In this document: positions 17,767 to 27,124 of the stretch, piece by piece
Layout of the letters: each line of letters starts with the position of its first letter
How positions within the stretch are numbered: position 1 is the stretch's first letter
Assembly: GCA_020860445.1 (NCBI GenBank)
Contig: JAJBUH010000127.1
Span: 1 to 37,494 of the forward strand
Source of the DNA: Bacteroidales bacterium
GTDB lineage: Bacteria > Bacteroidota > Bacteroidia > Bacteroidales > Muribaculaceae
Direction: 5' to 3'
Length of the DNA: 37,494 nt
Made by a program: the position numbers and the translations under genes
Notes under the pieces: model-generated
Told to the model about the DNA's origin: nothing
What the model saw: only the letters and a program-made list of their open reading frames with translations
Databases searched by the model: none

Positions 17767-18468
17767 TTACTTGTTTTCGAGTTTGGAAATCACTCTGTTG
17801 TATTGGTCGAGCAGCCATTGGTCCTGCTCGGCCACAGTCATATTGGAGTTGTCGAGGAGCAGGGCATCGTCGGCGCGGCGCAAAGGACTCTCGGCACGTG
17901 TCTCATCGATATGGTCGCGGTGCATCACATTGGCCAAAACATCCTCGTAGGTAACGGCGCTGCCCTTCTCGACCATCTCCTTGAATCGTCGCTGAGCGCG
18001 AGTCTGGGGCGAGGCAGTCACAAAGATTTTGAGTTCGGCATGTGGAAACACTGTGGTGCCGATGTCGCGGCCGTCCATCACTATGCCTTTTTGCTTGCCC
18101 ATAGCCTGCTGGGCTGCCACCAAGGCATGACGCACAAATGGCAAGGCGGCGATGGTTGACACATGATTTGAGACATTGATGCGGCGTATCTCATTCTCAA
18201 CATCGGTGCCATTGAGCAGAGTGCGCTGAGAGCCGTCTGTCTGAGGAGCAAAGTCAATAACAATCTCGGGCATCGAGGCCGAGAGAGCGGCCTCGTCGAC
18301 CTCGCCAGCCGAGGAAATCCAGCCCTGCTGCATGGCGAAATAAGTCACAGCGCGATACATGGCGCCAGTGTCGATGTAGCGATATTGTATCTTTGATGCT
18401 AAGCGGCGAGCCATAGTGCTCTTGCCTGATGACGAGTATCCGTCGATTGCTATTATTATCTTTGTCAT
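17767..18468 (-). CDS. cmk: (d)CMP kinase
   Basis: 233 aa; IAIDGYSSSGKSTMARRLA; YRYIDTGAMYRAVTYFA; DGRDIGTTVFPHAELKIFVTA. Confidence 0.95.
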   Translation of the reverse strand: MTKIIIAIDGYSSSGKSTMARRLASKIQYRYIDTGAMYRAVTYFAMQQGWISSAGEVDEAALSASMPEIVIDFAPQTDGSQRTLLNGTDVENEIRRINVSNHVSTIAALPFVRHALVAAQQAMGKQKGIVMDGRDIGTTVFPHAELKIFVTASPQTRAQRRFKEMVEKGSAVTYEDVLANVMHRDHIDETRAESPLRRADDALLLDNSNMTVAEQDQWLLDQYNRVISKLENK

Positions 18469-18513
18469 GAGTGGGTTTTTAGTCTTTGGTTTTTAGTTTT
18501 TGGATTTGGAGGG

Positions 18514-18536
18514 GCCCCTCGGTTCCACCGAGGGGC
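18514..18536. terminator. Intergenic hairpin between porQ and cmk
   Basis: GCCCCTCGG-TTCCA-CCGAGGGGC perfect 9-bp stem. Confidence 0.4.
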
Positions 18537-18558
18537 ACTCGACCGCCCGGGTAATCTA

Positions 18559-19587
18559 TTACAGTATCTCGGCGAGGTTGAGGCTGAGGTTGAACATCAG
18601 GGTGGTGGCGCCGGTGGTGGGCTGAGCCAGGGCAATGCCCACGCCAAGGCGGCTGGTGCGGATGCCGAAGGCTGCCGACCATCCCGACAGGAAGTTGCGC
18701 GAATATGTTGCCATATCAGTACGCGTCTTGTAGTTGTATCCCACGCCGAGATACCAGTTGGGACTGCTGATCAGGTCGGCTCCAAACACCAGATGGCGAA
18801 ACAGATTGCTCGAAAAGCTCTCCTTCAGCTCCATCTTGGTATCAGAGGCTCCATCACCGTATTCATAATATGGCAACTTCCATTTGGTCAGATTCCACGC
18901 GGTGATTGAGAATCTGATTGGGAAATTGCCAAACGACTGCGACCAACCGAGCCGGACGTCAATCGGCATGCGGTCGTAACTCTCGTGAAATTTCTTGACC
19001 TGACCGCCGAGATTGGCGACTACGGCAGATAGCGAGAGGTCGCGGTCGGCATCAAAATAGTTGATGCCCAGGTCAACGCCAATGGCCCAAGCCGTGTATT
19101 CGGCATACGAGCTATAGGCTGCCTTAAGATTGAAACCGCCTCGCAGATTGTCGGTGATGTCGTGCGAGTAAGCTCCCATAAAGGCCACATCCTTGGGCGA
19201 AATGGTGCCGAGCTCGGTGCCGGTTTCGTCCATTTCGCGTATCGAGCCGTAGCCGAAATACTGTATAGCTGCCGACCAAGCGCCGTGTTCGCCTACCGAG
19301 TTGGCATAGCGGATACCGGCAAAGTTGCTGTCGCCGACATAGCGCATATAGCTGAGCGCCAGTTGTCCCTCCATCTCCTGGCCCAGCAGAGCGGGGTTTT
19401 GGTCAATGGTGGTGACATCATCGTCGACAAGGCTGATGTTGACGCCTCCCAAGCCGTAGATGCGGGTCGAGAGGGGCATATTGAGAAACTCATAAGCCGT
19501 GGTGCCGTCCTGAGCCATCGTGCCCAAGGCGGCAGACACGCTTAAAGCGGCTGCAATGAGTCTGAGTTTTGACATTATCGGGTGCAA
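18559..19587 (-). CDS. porQ: Type IX secretion system protein PorQ
   Basis: DGTTAYEFLNMPLSTRIYGLGGVNISLVDDDVTTIDQNPALLG; porQ-cmk-ispH order familiar in Bacteroidales. Confidence 0.88.
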   Translation of the reverse strand: MHPIMSKLRLIAAALSVSAALGTMAQDGTTAYEFLNMPLSTRIYGLGGVNISLVDDDVTTIDQNPALLGQEMEGQLALSYMRYVGDSNFAGIRYANSVGEHGAWSAAIQYFGYGSIREMDETGTELGTISPKDVAFMGAYSHDITDNLRGGFNLKAAYSSYAEYTAWAIGVDLGINYFDADRDLSLSAVVANLGGQVKKFHESYDRMPIDVRLGWSQSFGNFPIRFSITAWNLTKWKLPYYEYGDGASDTKMELKESFSSNLFRHLVFGADLISSPNWYLGVGYNYKTRTDMATYSRNFLSGWSAAFGIRTSRLGVGIALAQPTTGATTLMFNLSLNLAEIL

Positions 19588-19654
19588 AGTTACTAATAAT
19601 ATTTTAAACGTGAAAACCTCTCACTTATTATCGTTTTTTTCGTAACTTTGCCGT

Positions 19655-21316
19655 ATGAAGAAAGCCTCGGAAATAGAACTCGACAAAATAGATACCAAAA
19701 GCGCTGAGTTTCAGAATGCGCTTGCGCTGATTGCCTACACCAATCAGTCGGTGTTTCTCACCGGCAAAGCCGGCACTGGCAAATCAACTTTTCTGCAATA
19801 TCTGACGCGCACCACCAAGAAGAAATACGTGGTGCTCGCCCCTACCGGCATCGCCGCTGTCAATGCCGGGGGCCAGACCTTGCACTCTTTTTTCAAGCTG
19901 CCTTTCAAACCGATGCTGCCCACCGACCCCGAGGTGGTGTCGATAACACGCCTGCGCGAACGCATGAAATACAACAAGCAGCATATCAAGCTGTTGAAGA
20001 GCCTCGATCTGATCATCATCGATGAGGTGTCGATGGTCAGGGCCGACACAATCGACTTTATCGACCGCTTGCTGCGTGTCTTTTGCGGCAACCTGCGCCA
20101 ACCCTTTGGCGGCAAGCAATTGTTGCTCGTGGGCGATGTGTTCCAGCTCGAACCGGTCATTACCGGCGATGTCAAGGATGTGCTGGCGCATCATTACCGG
20201 GATGGATCATTCTTTTTCAACGCCGCAGCTTTTCACGAGCTGTCGATCGTGCCAATCGAATTGCGCAAAGTCTACCGCCAGTCTGACCCGCAATTTATCA
20301 GCCTGCTCGACCGTGTGAGGGTCGGTGCGCCGTCTCTGAGCGATATCCAGACTCTCAACGCCCGCGTCGAGAACCAAGCCTCGCTCATCGATGATGACTT
20401 CACAATGACCATCGCCACGCGCCGCGACATGGTCGACCATATCAACCATACGCGACTGGAATCGCTAACAACGCCCGAACACAAATTTGTTGGGACGATC
20501 AATGGCGAATTTCCCGAGAACTCCCTGCCCACCGATATGGAGTTGGTACTGAAGGAGGGAGCCCAGGTGGTGTTTGTCAAAAACGACCCGGAGCGCCGCT
20601 GGGTCAATGGCACGATTGGCCGCATAGTTGACTTTGGCGAGGATGGGATAATGGTAGAACTCGAGGACGGATCCAAGCATGCCGTAATCCCCGAGACTTG
20701 GGAAAATGTGAAATACGAGTATGACGAGGAAAAACAAGAAGTAACGGAGAATGTCATCGGCAGCTACATGCAGTATCCTCTCAAACTGGCTTGGGCGCTG
20801 ACCATACACAAGAGCCAAGGCCTGACCTTTGACAAGGTTATCATCGATGTGGGCCAGGGGGCTTTCTCTGGAGGCCAAACCTACGTGGCGCTCAGCCGCT
20901 GCCGCAGCCTGCAGGGCATAAAGTTGCGTTCAACTGTCAATGCCAGAGATATCTTTGTCAACCAAAGAGTGGTGGCATTCAGTCGTAACTTCAATAATCA
21001 GAGCCTGATTGTCTCTGCCTTGGAGTACGCCAAGGCTGATGACCTGTACCATCGGGCTGCCATTAGCTTCAACCAAGGCGAATACACCAAGGCTGTCGAC
21101 CTGTTTACACAAGCCGTAGCCGCACGCAGCGAATTGCACCTCCCCGATGTGGCGCGCCTGCTCAAGCAGAAACTGCTCATCATCGACCACCTCAAAAAGG
21201 AGAATGCCCTGCTAAAAGAACAAGTCAAGAAATTGTCGCAAGAAAAGAAAAACCCCAACAAGAAAAATCAGGCAAAAGAAAAGCCCGGCAAGAAACCGCA
21301 GGGCAGTAAAAAATAA
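19655..21316 (+). CDS. PIF1-like helicase / AAA ATPase
   Basis: 553 aa; GKAGTGKSTFLQYL, APTGIAAVNAGGQTLHSFF, LIIIDEVSMVRAD, LTIHKSQGLTFDKVIID. Confidence 0.92.
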   Translation: MKKASEIELDKIDTKSAEFQNALALIAYTNQSVFLTGKAGTGKSTFLQYLTRTTKKKYVVLAPTGIAAVNAGGQTLHSFFKLPFKPMLPTDPEVVSITRLRERMKYNKQHIKLLKSLDLIIIDEVSMVRADTIDFIDRLLRVFCGNLRQPFGGKQLLLVGDVFQLEPVITGDVKDVLAHHYRDGSFFFNAAAFHELSIVPIELRKVYRQSDPQFISLLDRVRVGAPSLSDIQTLNARVENQASLIDDDFTMTIATRRDMVDHINHTRLESLTTPEHKFVGTINGEFPENSLPTDMELVLKEGAQVVFVKNDPERRWVNGTIGRIVDFGEDGIMVELEDGSKHAVIPETWENVKYEYDEEKQEVTENVIGSYMQYPLKLAWALTIHKSQGLTFDKVIIDVGQGAFSGGQTYVALSRCRSLQGIKLRSTVNARDIFVNQRVVAFSRNFNNQSLIVSALEYAKADDLYHRAAISFNQGEYTKAVDLFTQAVAARSELHLPDVARLLKQKLLIIDHLKKENALLKEQVKKLSQEKKNPNKKNQAKEKPGKKPQGSKK

Positions 21317-21318
21317 AG

Positions 21319-21347
21319 GGCCTACCTTCACAGGCGAGCCCTTCAAA
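21319..21347. terminator. Bidirectional terminator-like hairpin
   Basis: AAAGGGC...GCCCTT between convergent genes. Confidence 0.5.
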
Positions 21348-21359
21348 TGAAATCACTTT

Positions 21360-21977
21360 TCAAAAATAGTACGCGAGACGCACTGTCACTTGACGCGTGC
21401 GCGCGCTGTAGTCAGTGAGCAGCTTGGTTTTGAGGGCGTAAGTCATGCCCCAAGTGTACGAGGCTGACAATTGCCATCTGCGCAGAATCTCCACGCCACC
21501 GCCCACTGCCAAACTCAGGTCGCCGCCTGAGTAGTCAATCGCCTTGCAGCGATTATGGCCAAGCAGAATGTTGAACTCCGGGCCACCGTAAACAAACGGA
21601 GCCAGGGTGTCTTCAAAACCGCCCATTCTGGTCCATTTGAATCTCAGATGGAAAGGTATCTGCAGCTGATGCAGCATCACTCGGGTCTTGCCATAGCCCT
21701 CAGACGACCAAATCAGTTTGTCGCCAAGGTCGACATTGGCACCGCCCATATTGTAGATGGCTCCCAAGTCGATGCCGAAACCGATGCCGGGGAACATGAG
21801 TTCGCCCAACACGCCAGCCTGAAAACCTCCCACCTTGCTCACTGGAGCCAGGTCTTGCTTGAAATGCAGATTTGTGATTAATCCGCCAACTATACCAGCA
21901 TATCTGAACTGAGCCGTTGCCGGCATCGCTGCTCCCAACAAGACCACTGCGGCCAATAGTATTTTGTAAAATCTCAT
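21360..21977 (-). CDS. PorT-like outer membrane beta-barrel protein
   Basis: 205 aa; signal peptide ...PATAQFRYAGIVGGLITNLHF; terminal aromatic VRLAYYF. Confidence 0.7.
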   Translation of the reverse strand: MRFYKILLAAVVLLGAAMPATAQFRYAGIVGGLITNLHFKQDLAPVSKVGGFQAGVLGELMFPGIGFGIDLGAIYNMGGANVDLGDKLIWSSEGYGKTRVMLHQLQIPFHLRFKWTRMGGFEDTLAPFVYGGPEFNILLGHNRCKAIDYSGGDLSLAVGGGVEILRRWQLSASYTWGMTYALKTKLLTDYSARTRQVTVRLAYYF

Positions 21978-22012
21978 TTATCTATAGTCTGATTTGATTA
22001 TTTCCTGTCTGC

Positions 22013-23377
22013 TCATTTGGCCAATGCCTCAACAAGCCGATCTGCGGCTACTGTCTGTTGCTCGCCGCTTACCATATTCTTTACCGACACCTTGCCGTCG
22101 GCGAGTTCGGATTCGCCAATTATGGCCACAAAGGGCACGGCCATGTCGTTGGCATAAGCCATCTGTTTCTTCATCTTTGAGGCATCGGGATATACCACTG
22201 CCGAAATGCCAGCTTGGCGCAATTTCTTGACCTGGCGCATCGATTCGGCAGCCTCCTGCTGGCCCAGATTGAGGAACAGCACCTTGGGCCCGGCCTTGGC
22301 ATCGGCCGGATAGAGATTCAGAGCATTGAGCACATCATAGATGCGGTCGGCGCCAAAGCTGATGCCCACGCCTGACACACCGGGGAGACCGAACACTCCG
22401 GTCAGATTGTCATAGCGTCCACCGCCGGTGATGCTGCCAATCTCTACATCTTTGGCCTTGACCTCGATGATTGTGCCGGTATAATAGTTAAGGCCACGAG
22501 CCAATGACACATCGAGGTCGAGTTCGGCATCGAGACCCAAAGCCAAGGTGGCCTCGGTAACCTCTTTGAGTTCCTCTACGCCCTTACGGCCGATTTCTGA
22601 CGGAGCCAGGAGCTGCTCAAGCGCAGCTAAGCGCTCGGCTACAGTGCCAGATATCTTCAGTATAGGCTCGAGAGCGGCGATTGACTCAGCCGACAGGCCG
22701 CGCTCGGCCAATTCCTCGTTTACCTTTTCAATTCCAATCTTGTCGATTTTGTCGATGGCGACGGTGATATCAATCAGTTTGTCGGGGGCCCCTATCAGTT
22801 CGGCTATGCCAGCCAGCACCTTGCGATTGTTGAGCTTAATGGCAATGCGCACGCCCAGGCGGCGGAACACCTCATCGATCATCTGCAGGAGGTCCACCTC
22901 GTTGAGCAGCGAGTCAGAACCAATCACATCGGCATCGCACTGATAAAATTCGCGATAACGACCTTTTTGGGGTCGGTCGGCACGCCACACCGGCTGCATC
23001 TGATAGCGCTTGAATGGGAATTGCAGTTCGCCACGGTGTTGTACCACATAGCGGGCAAAAGGCACAGTCAGGTCATAACGCAGTCCCTTCTCGCACAATT
23101 GCGAAGCTAAGCGGGCACAGTCGCCGCTCTCGATAAGGGCATGGTCGGCTCCGCGCAAAAAGTCACCGGAATTGAGGATTTTGAAGAGCAGCTTGTCGCC
23201 CTCTTCGCCATATTTGCCCATCAGGGTGGAGAGATTCTCCATCGCCGGGGTCTCGATGGCTTCGTATCCATACAGACGAAACACATCCCGTATAGTATTG
23301 AAAATATAGTTGCGCTTGGCCATCTCGGCAGGCGAGAAGTCGCGAGTGCCCTTAGGAATTGAGGGTTTCTGTGCCAT
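22013..23377 (-). CDS. hisS: Histidyl-tRNA synthetase
   Basis: 454 aa; [40 protein letters not shown]. Confidence 0.96.
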   Translation of the reverse strand: MAQKPSIPKGTRDFSPAEMAKRNYIFNTIRDVFRLYGYEAIETPAMENLSTLMGKYGEEGDKLLFKILNSGDFLRGADHALIESGDCARLASQLCEKGLRYDLTVPFARYVVQHRGELQFPFKRYQMQPVWRADRPQKGRYREFYQCDADVIGSDSLLNEVDLLQMIDEVFRRLGVRIAIKLNNRKVLAGIAELIGAPDKLIDITVAIDKIDKIGIEKVNEELAERGLSAESIAALEPILKISGTVAERLAALEQLLAPSEIGRKGVEELKEVTEATLALGLDAELDLDVSLARGLNYYTGTIIEVKAKDVEIGSITGGGRYDNLTGVFGLPGVSGVGISFGADRIYDVLNALNLYPADAKAGPKVLFLNLGQQEAAESMRQVKKLRQAGISAVVYPDASKMKKQMAYANDMAVPFVAIIGESELADGKVSVKNMVSGEQQTVAADRLVEALAK

Positions 23378-23475
23378 GATTAGAAATTTTGTGCAAATCT
23401 ACAAAAAAATTCTCAAATGAGAAAACAGTTGCCTATATCTCCAACCAACAACTGCTCGTTTACCTTAATTTTTCA

Positions 23476-25184
23476 CTAACTTTTACATATCCGAGGGCGC
23501 TGGAAGTACTGTTTGAGCACTTCGGCCGACAATACGCCATCGGTTACTACCTCGAGAATTGCCGGCTCAGTGCTATCGGCAAAGAGATGCCAAGCGGTGG
23601 CCAACTCCCGATCTGACTTGGCGCGGAGATACTCGAAGCCGAATGCTCGCGCCAGTTCGCGCAGCGGCAGATTCACCGGCTGGCAGAAAAATTCTTCTCT
23701 CTCCTCCAGCTCGGCTGTCGAGGCTACAAAACGGAAGATGCCCCCACCCTGATTATTGAGGACAGCCATCTTGAAATTCTGCGAGATTTGTTTTGCGGCG
23801 AGTGCCCAAGGTCATATTGGGCGCTCATGTCGCCCGAAATCAGCATGGTCGGTTGCTGGTAGGCGAGCGCCGCGCCAATGGCGGTGGAGGTGCTGCCGTC
23901 GATGCCACTCACCCCTCGGTTGCAATCGATGCGATGGATATGGCCGTAGTCAAAGAGCTGGGCATAACGCACGGCCGTGCCGTTTGACAATTGCACATTC
24001 CAACCCCGAGGCACATGCTTGATGATTTGGCCCATGGCGAGGAAGTCGCTCCACGGCGCACTCTTGAGATACGCCGCAGTCGCCGCATCAGCGGCATCGG
24101 CCGCGCTGCGCCAGAGAGCAGAATAATCACTGGGGGCATTGTGGGGCTGGATGCCCGAGGCCAATTGCTGCAGAAATGGCGCTGTCTCCATCTCGATGCG
24201 GCGCGTCAGGCCCATGAAACAGTCGACAGAATAGGGTTGCAATCCCACATGCCAATGCTCCACGCCGCGATGCTGGGCCGAAATCTGACGCAGCCACGCC
24301 TTGACAAAGCGCGATACCAACGAGCCGCCGATGGTGATTACCACATCGGGTGCCAACTGTTCTTTTTCTTCAGCCGACAGGATGCTGAGCATACTGTCGA
24401 TATTGCCGATAAATCGGCGACCGCCATGCAGATTGGCTTGCGCCTCGTGCAGCACTGCCACATTGGGTTTTGCTGCAAGCTTGAGCAGCGCAGTGTTGAC
24501 CTTGCCATTTGGGGGCATAAAGCCAGCGATGACAAGCACCTTGCGCGGCGAGGCAATTTCTGCGGCCAAAGCTCGCGCCTCGCGCGTGGGCAGCATTGCC
24601 GTAGGGCGCACCACACTGATTTTGCGCTCGGCAAGGAATGGCCCCTCGGCCATTTGGCCTAAGGGAGCATCGAGTTGCACATTGATATGCACCGGCCCTT
24701 GGGGCAAGCTCTGAGCCATAAGCATGGCATCATTGAGGGTGCGGTTGATGTGCCAAGCCTGGGTTGCGTTGCCAGTTTCGACCGGCACATTGTAACTCTC
24801 CTTGACGATATTGCGCAATACGCCTATCTGGCGTATTGTCTGGCTATCGTCTTGGTCGATCCACTCGGCTGGCCGGTCGGCCGAGATGACTATCAAAGGC
24901 ACTCGCCGATAGAAGGCCTCGGCCACTGCCGGAGCGAAATTAAGCACGGCGCTCCCCGATGTGCACACCACAGCCACCGGCTGGCCAGTGAGGGATGCGT
25001 AGCCCAGGGCCATAAAGGCAGCCGAACGCTCGTCGACCACTATCTCGGCTTGCAGCTCGGGATAGCGGTGAATGGCCACAATCAGCGGGGCGTTGCGAGA
25101 GCCAGGGCAAAGGAATGCTTTTCTCACTCCGTGCTGAGCCAGCAGGTCAGCGATCATTCGGCAAGATGCTTTGTCGGTAGTCAT
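23476..25184 (-). pseudogene. menD: MenD (SEPHCHC synthase), frameshifted in this sequence
   Basis: ORF 23724-25184 (LAQHGVRKAFLCPGSRNAPLIVAIH) loses frame after SAQYDLG; ORF 23476-23769 resumes with MAVLNNQGGGIFRFVAST. Confidence 0.88.
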
Positions 25185-25271
25185 ATCGTAAAGAGGCCGG
25201 CCATTGTGGCCGGCCCCTGCAAGCTGAAAGGATTAATAATCAGTGAATAGTGAAAAATGAAGAATGAAAAG

Positions 25272-25323
25272 TGAAAAATTAAGAATGAAAAATAATTATT
25301 CATTTTTCATTCTTAATTTTTCA
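25272..25323. terminator. 22-bp perfect inverted repeat at the pfp stop codon
   Basis: 25272-25293 and 25302-25323 are perfect reverse complements (tgaaaaattaagaatgaaaaat ... atttttcattcttaatttttca); right arm includes the pfp TGA. Confidence 0.5.
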
Positions 25324-26970
25324 TTTGTCCAGTTGTTCGTACTGGAGGGTGAGCGAGGGTTGGTCGCAGACCTCGGCCGGACCGAAGTATTGGATAGGAC
25401 CGGGATATACGTAGCAGGTCTCTTTGGCCCACTTGTCGCGCTTTGAGGCGAATTTGAGGAACGGACGGCCATTGAGGTCGACGAGAGCCTTTTGGATTAC
25501 AGGCTTCATCTCGCCGTGGCGGCGCTCCATGTTCATCATCATGGTGATTGGAATACCGCCAGCCACCCATTGCTCAGCGCGCTTGCACAGGTCGCGCACG
25601 CTCGACATGTAGCCGGTGACGCCAGCGCGGATCAGGCACGAAGCGTTGAAGCCGAGAGCGTAGCAATAGTCAGCGTCGAAGTTTGACGGAGCGGCGCAGC
25701 GGCCTTCGTAGCCGAAGAAGTGGTGCATAGCGGCGAATTTGCCCTTGTACTTGCCCTCTTCCTTCATCTGGGCCAGCTTGCGGCCTACCATCTCGCTGAG
25801 CAGCTTCTCGGTCTCGATGAGCGACACTTGCACGTTGCCGTGGGGGTCGCGGTCGAGAGTGAGTTGGCGAGCAACGCCCTCGGGGAGCGAAGCGTAAGCC
25901 TTGGCATTCTCCTCTGACAGGTGCGAGAGCACCCACTCGCGCTGTTCGGCAGCCGAGAGAGCGGCAAACTCATCAGCGTTGGCAGCGAGCAGGTCGTTGA
26001 GCTCGGCGATGAGGCGCTTGATAGCGGGGATAAACTCGATGAGGCCCTCGGGGATAAGCACAGTGCCGAAGTTGAGGCCTTCGTCAGCGCGGTTAGCCAC
26101 GATGTTGGCGATGTATTCCACCACATCGTCGAGGGTTTGGTCCTTAGCTTCAACCTCCTCCGAGATGATGCACACGTTGGGTTGGCATTGCAGAGCGCAC
26201 TCCAGAGCGATGTGGCTGGCTGAGCGGCCCATCAGCTTGATGAAGTGCCAGTATTTCTTTGATGAGTTGCAGTCGCGTTGGATATTGCCGATCACCTCGC
26301 TGTAGACCTTGGTGGCGGTGTCAAAGCCGAATGAGGTCTCGATCAGATTGTTCTTGAGGTCGCCGTCGATGGTCTTGGGCACACCGATTACTTGCACGCC
26401 AGCGCCGATTTGCTTGTAGTATTCGGCGAGCACAGCGGCATTGGTATTTGAGTCGTCGCCGCCGATGATCACCAGGGCGGTGATGCCGAGCTGCTTTAGG
26501 ATCTCGAGACCCTTGTCAAACTGCTCTTTCTTCTCGAGTTTGGTACGGCCAGAACCGATCATGTCGAAACCGCCAGTGTTGCGATATTCATCGATGATGT
26601 CGGCTGTGAGTTCTTTGTAGTCATGGTCGACAAGACCGCCGGGGCCCATCAGGAAACCATAGAGCTTGCTGCCCTTGTTGATTTTCTTGAGACCGTCGAA
26701 GAGGCCGCAAATCACATTGTGTCCGCCAGGAGCTTGGCCGCCTGATAGGATTACGCCCACGTTGATAGGTTGACCCAGCTGGGGATTGGGGTTCTTTTCA
26801 AATGTGATCTCGGGCAGACCGTAGGTGTTGGGGAAGAGGGCCTTAATTTCTTCCTGGTTTGCCACCGACTGGGTGGGCTTGCCTTCTACGGCTTTCACAG
26901 CACCCTTGAGTGCGTAGGGCAGCTTAGGTTGATAAGCTGCGCGTGCCTTTTGCAATGCGCTCTTTTTCAT
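25321..26970 (-). CDS. pfp: Diphosphate--fructose-6-phosphate 1-phosphotransferase
   Basis: 549 aa; [53 protein letters not shown]. Confidence 0.95.
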   Translation of the reverse strand: MKKSALQKARAAYQPKLPYALKGAVKAVEGKPTQSVANQEEIKALFPNTYGLPEITFEKNPNPQLGQPINVGVILSGGQAPGGHNVICGLFDGLKKINKGSKLYGFLMGPGGLVDHDYKELTADIIDEYRNTGGFDMIGSGRTKLEKKEQFDKGLEILKQLGITALVIIGGDDSNTNAAVLAEYYKQIGAGVQVIGVPKTIDGDLKNNLIETSFGFDTATKVYSEVIGNIQRDCNSSKKYWHFIKLMGRSASHIALECALQCQPNVCIISEEVEAKDQTLDDVVEYIANIVANRADEGLNFGTVLIPEGLIEFIPAIKRLIAELNDLLAANADEFAALSAAEQREWVLSHLSEENAKAYASLPEGVARQLTLDRDPHGNVQVSLIETEKLLSEMVGRKLAQMKEEGKYKGKFAAMHHFFGYEGRCAAPSNFDADYCYALGFNASCLIRAGVTGYMSSVRDLCKRAEQWVAGGIPITMMMNMERRHGEMKPVIQKALVDLNGRPFLKFASKRDKWAKETCYVYPGPIQYFGPAEVCDQPSLTLQYEQLDK

Positions 26971-27013
26971 TATGATAGTTTCTTTTTGTAAGAATATATT
27001 GCGTTTTACTTTG

Positions 27014-27021
27014 CAAAGTTA
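27014..27021 (-). promoter_or_regulatory. -7 box of pfp promoter (TAACTTTG)
   Basis: caaagtta on the plus strand upstream of pfp start; -33 element weak. Confidence 0.45.
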
Positions 27022-27098
27022 ACAATTATTTCTTAATCCGCGAAAAAAATAACATACTTTTGTCTCACCGATTGGCCCTTTTGACCAATGGTTTAAAC

Positions 27099-27122
27099 AA
27101 AAAGGCCCATAATGGGCCTTTT
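27099..27122 (-). terminator. Rho-independent terminator after Wzc-like gene
   Basis: AAAAGGCCCATAATGGGCCTTTT perfect hairpin with T-tract on the minus strand. Confidence 0.75.
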
Positions 27123-27124
27123 CG

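Noticed and set aside
17070-17954. 294-aa plus-strand ORF opposite ispH/cmk
   Set aside because: Antisense to two unmistakable conserved genes; no recognisable motif.
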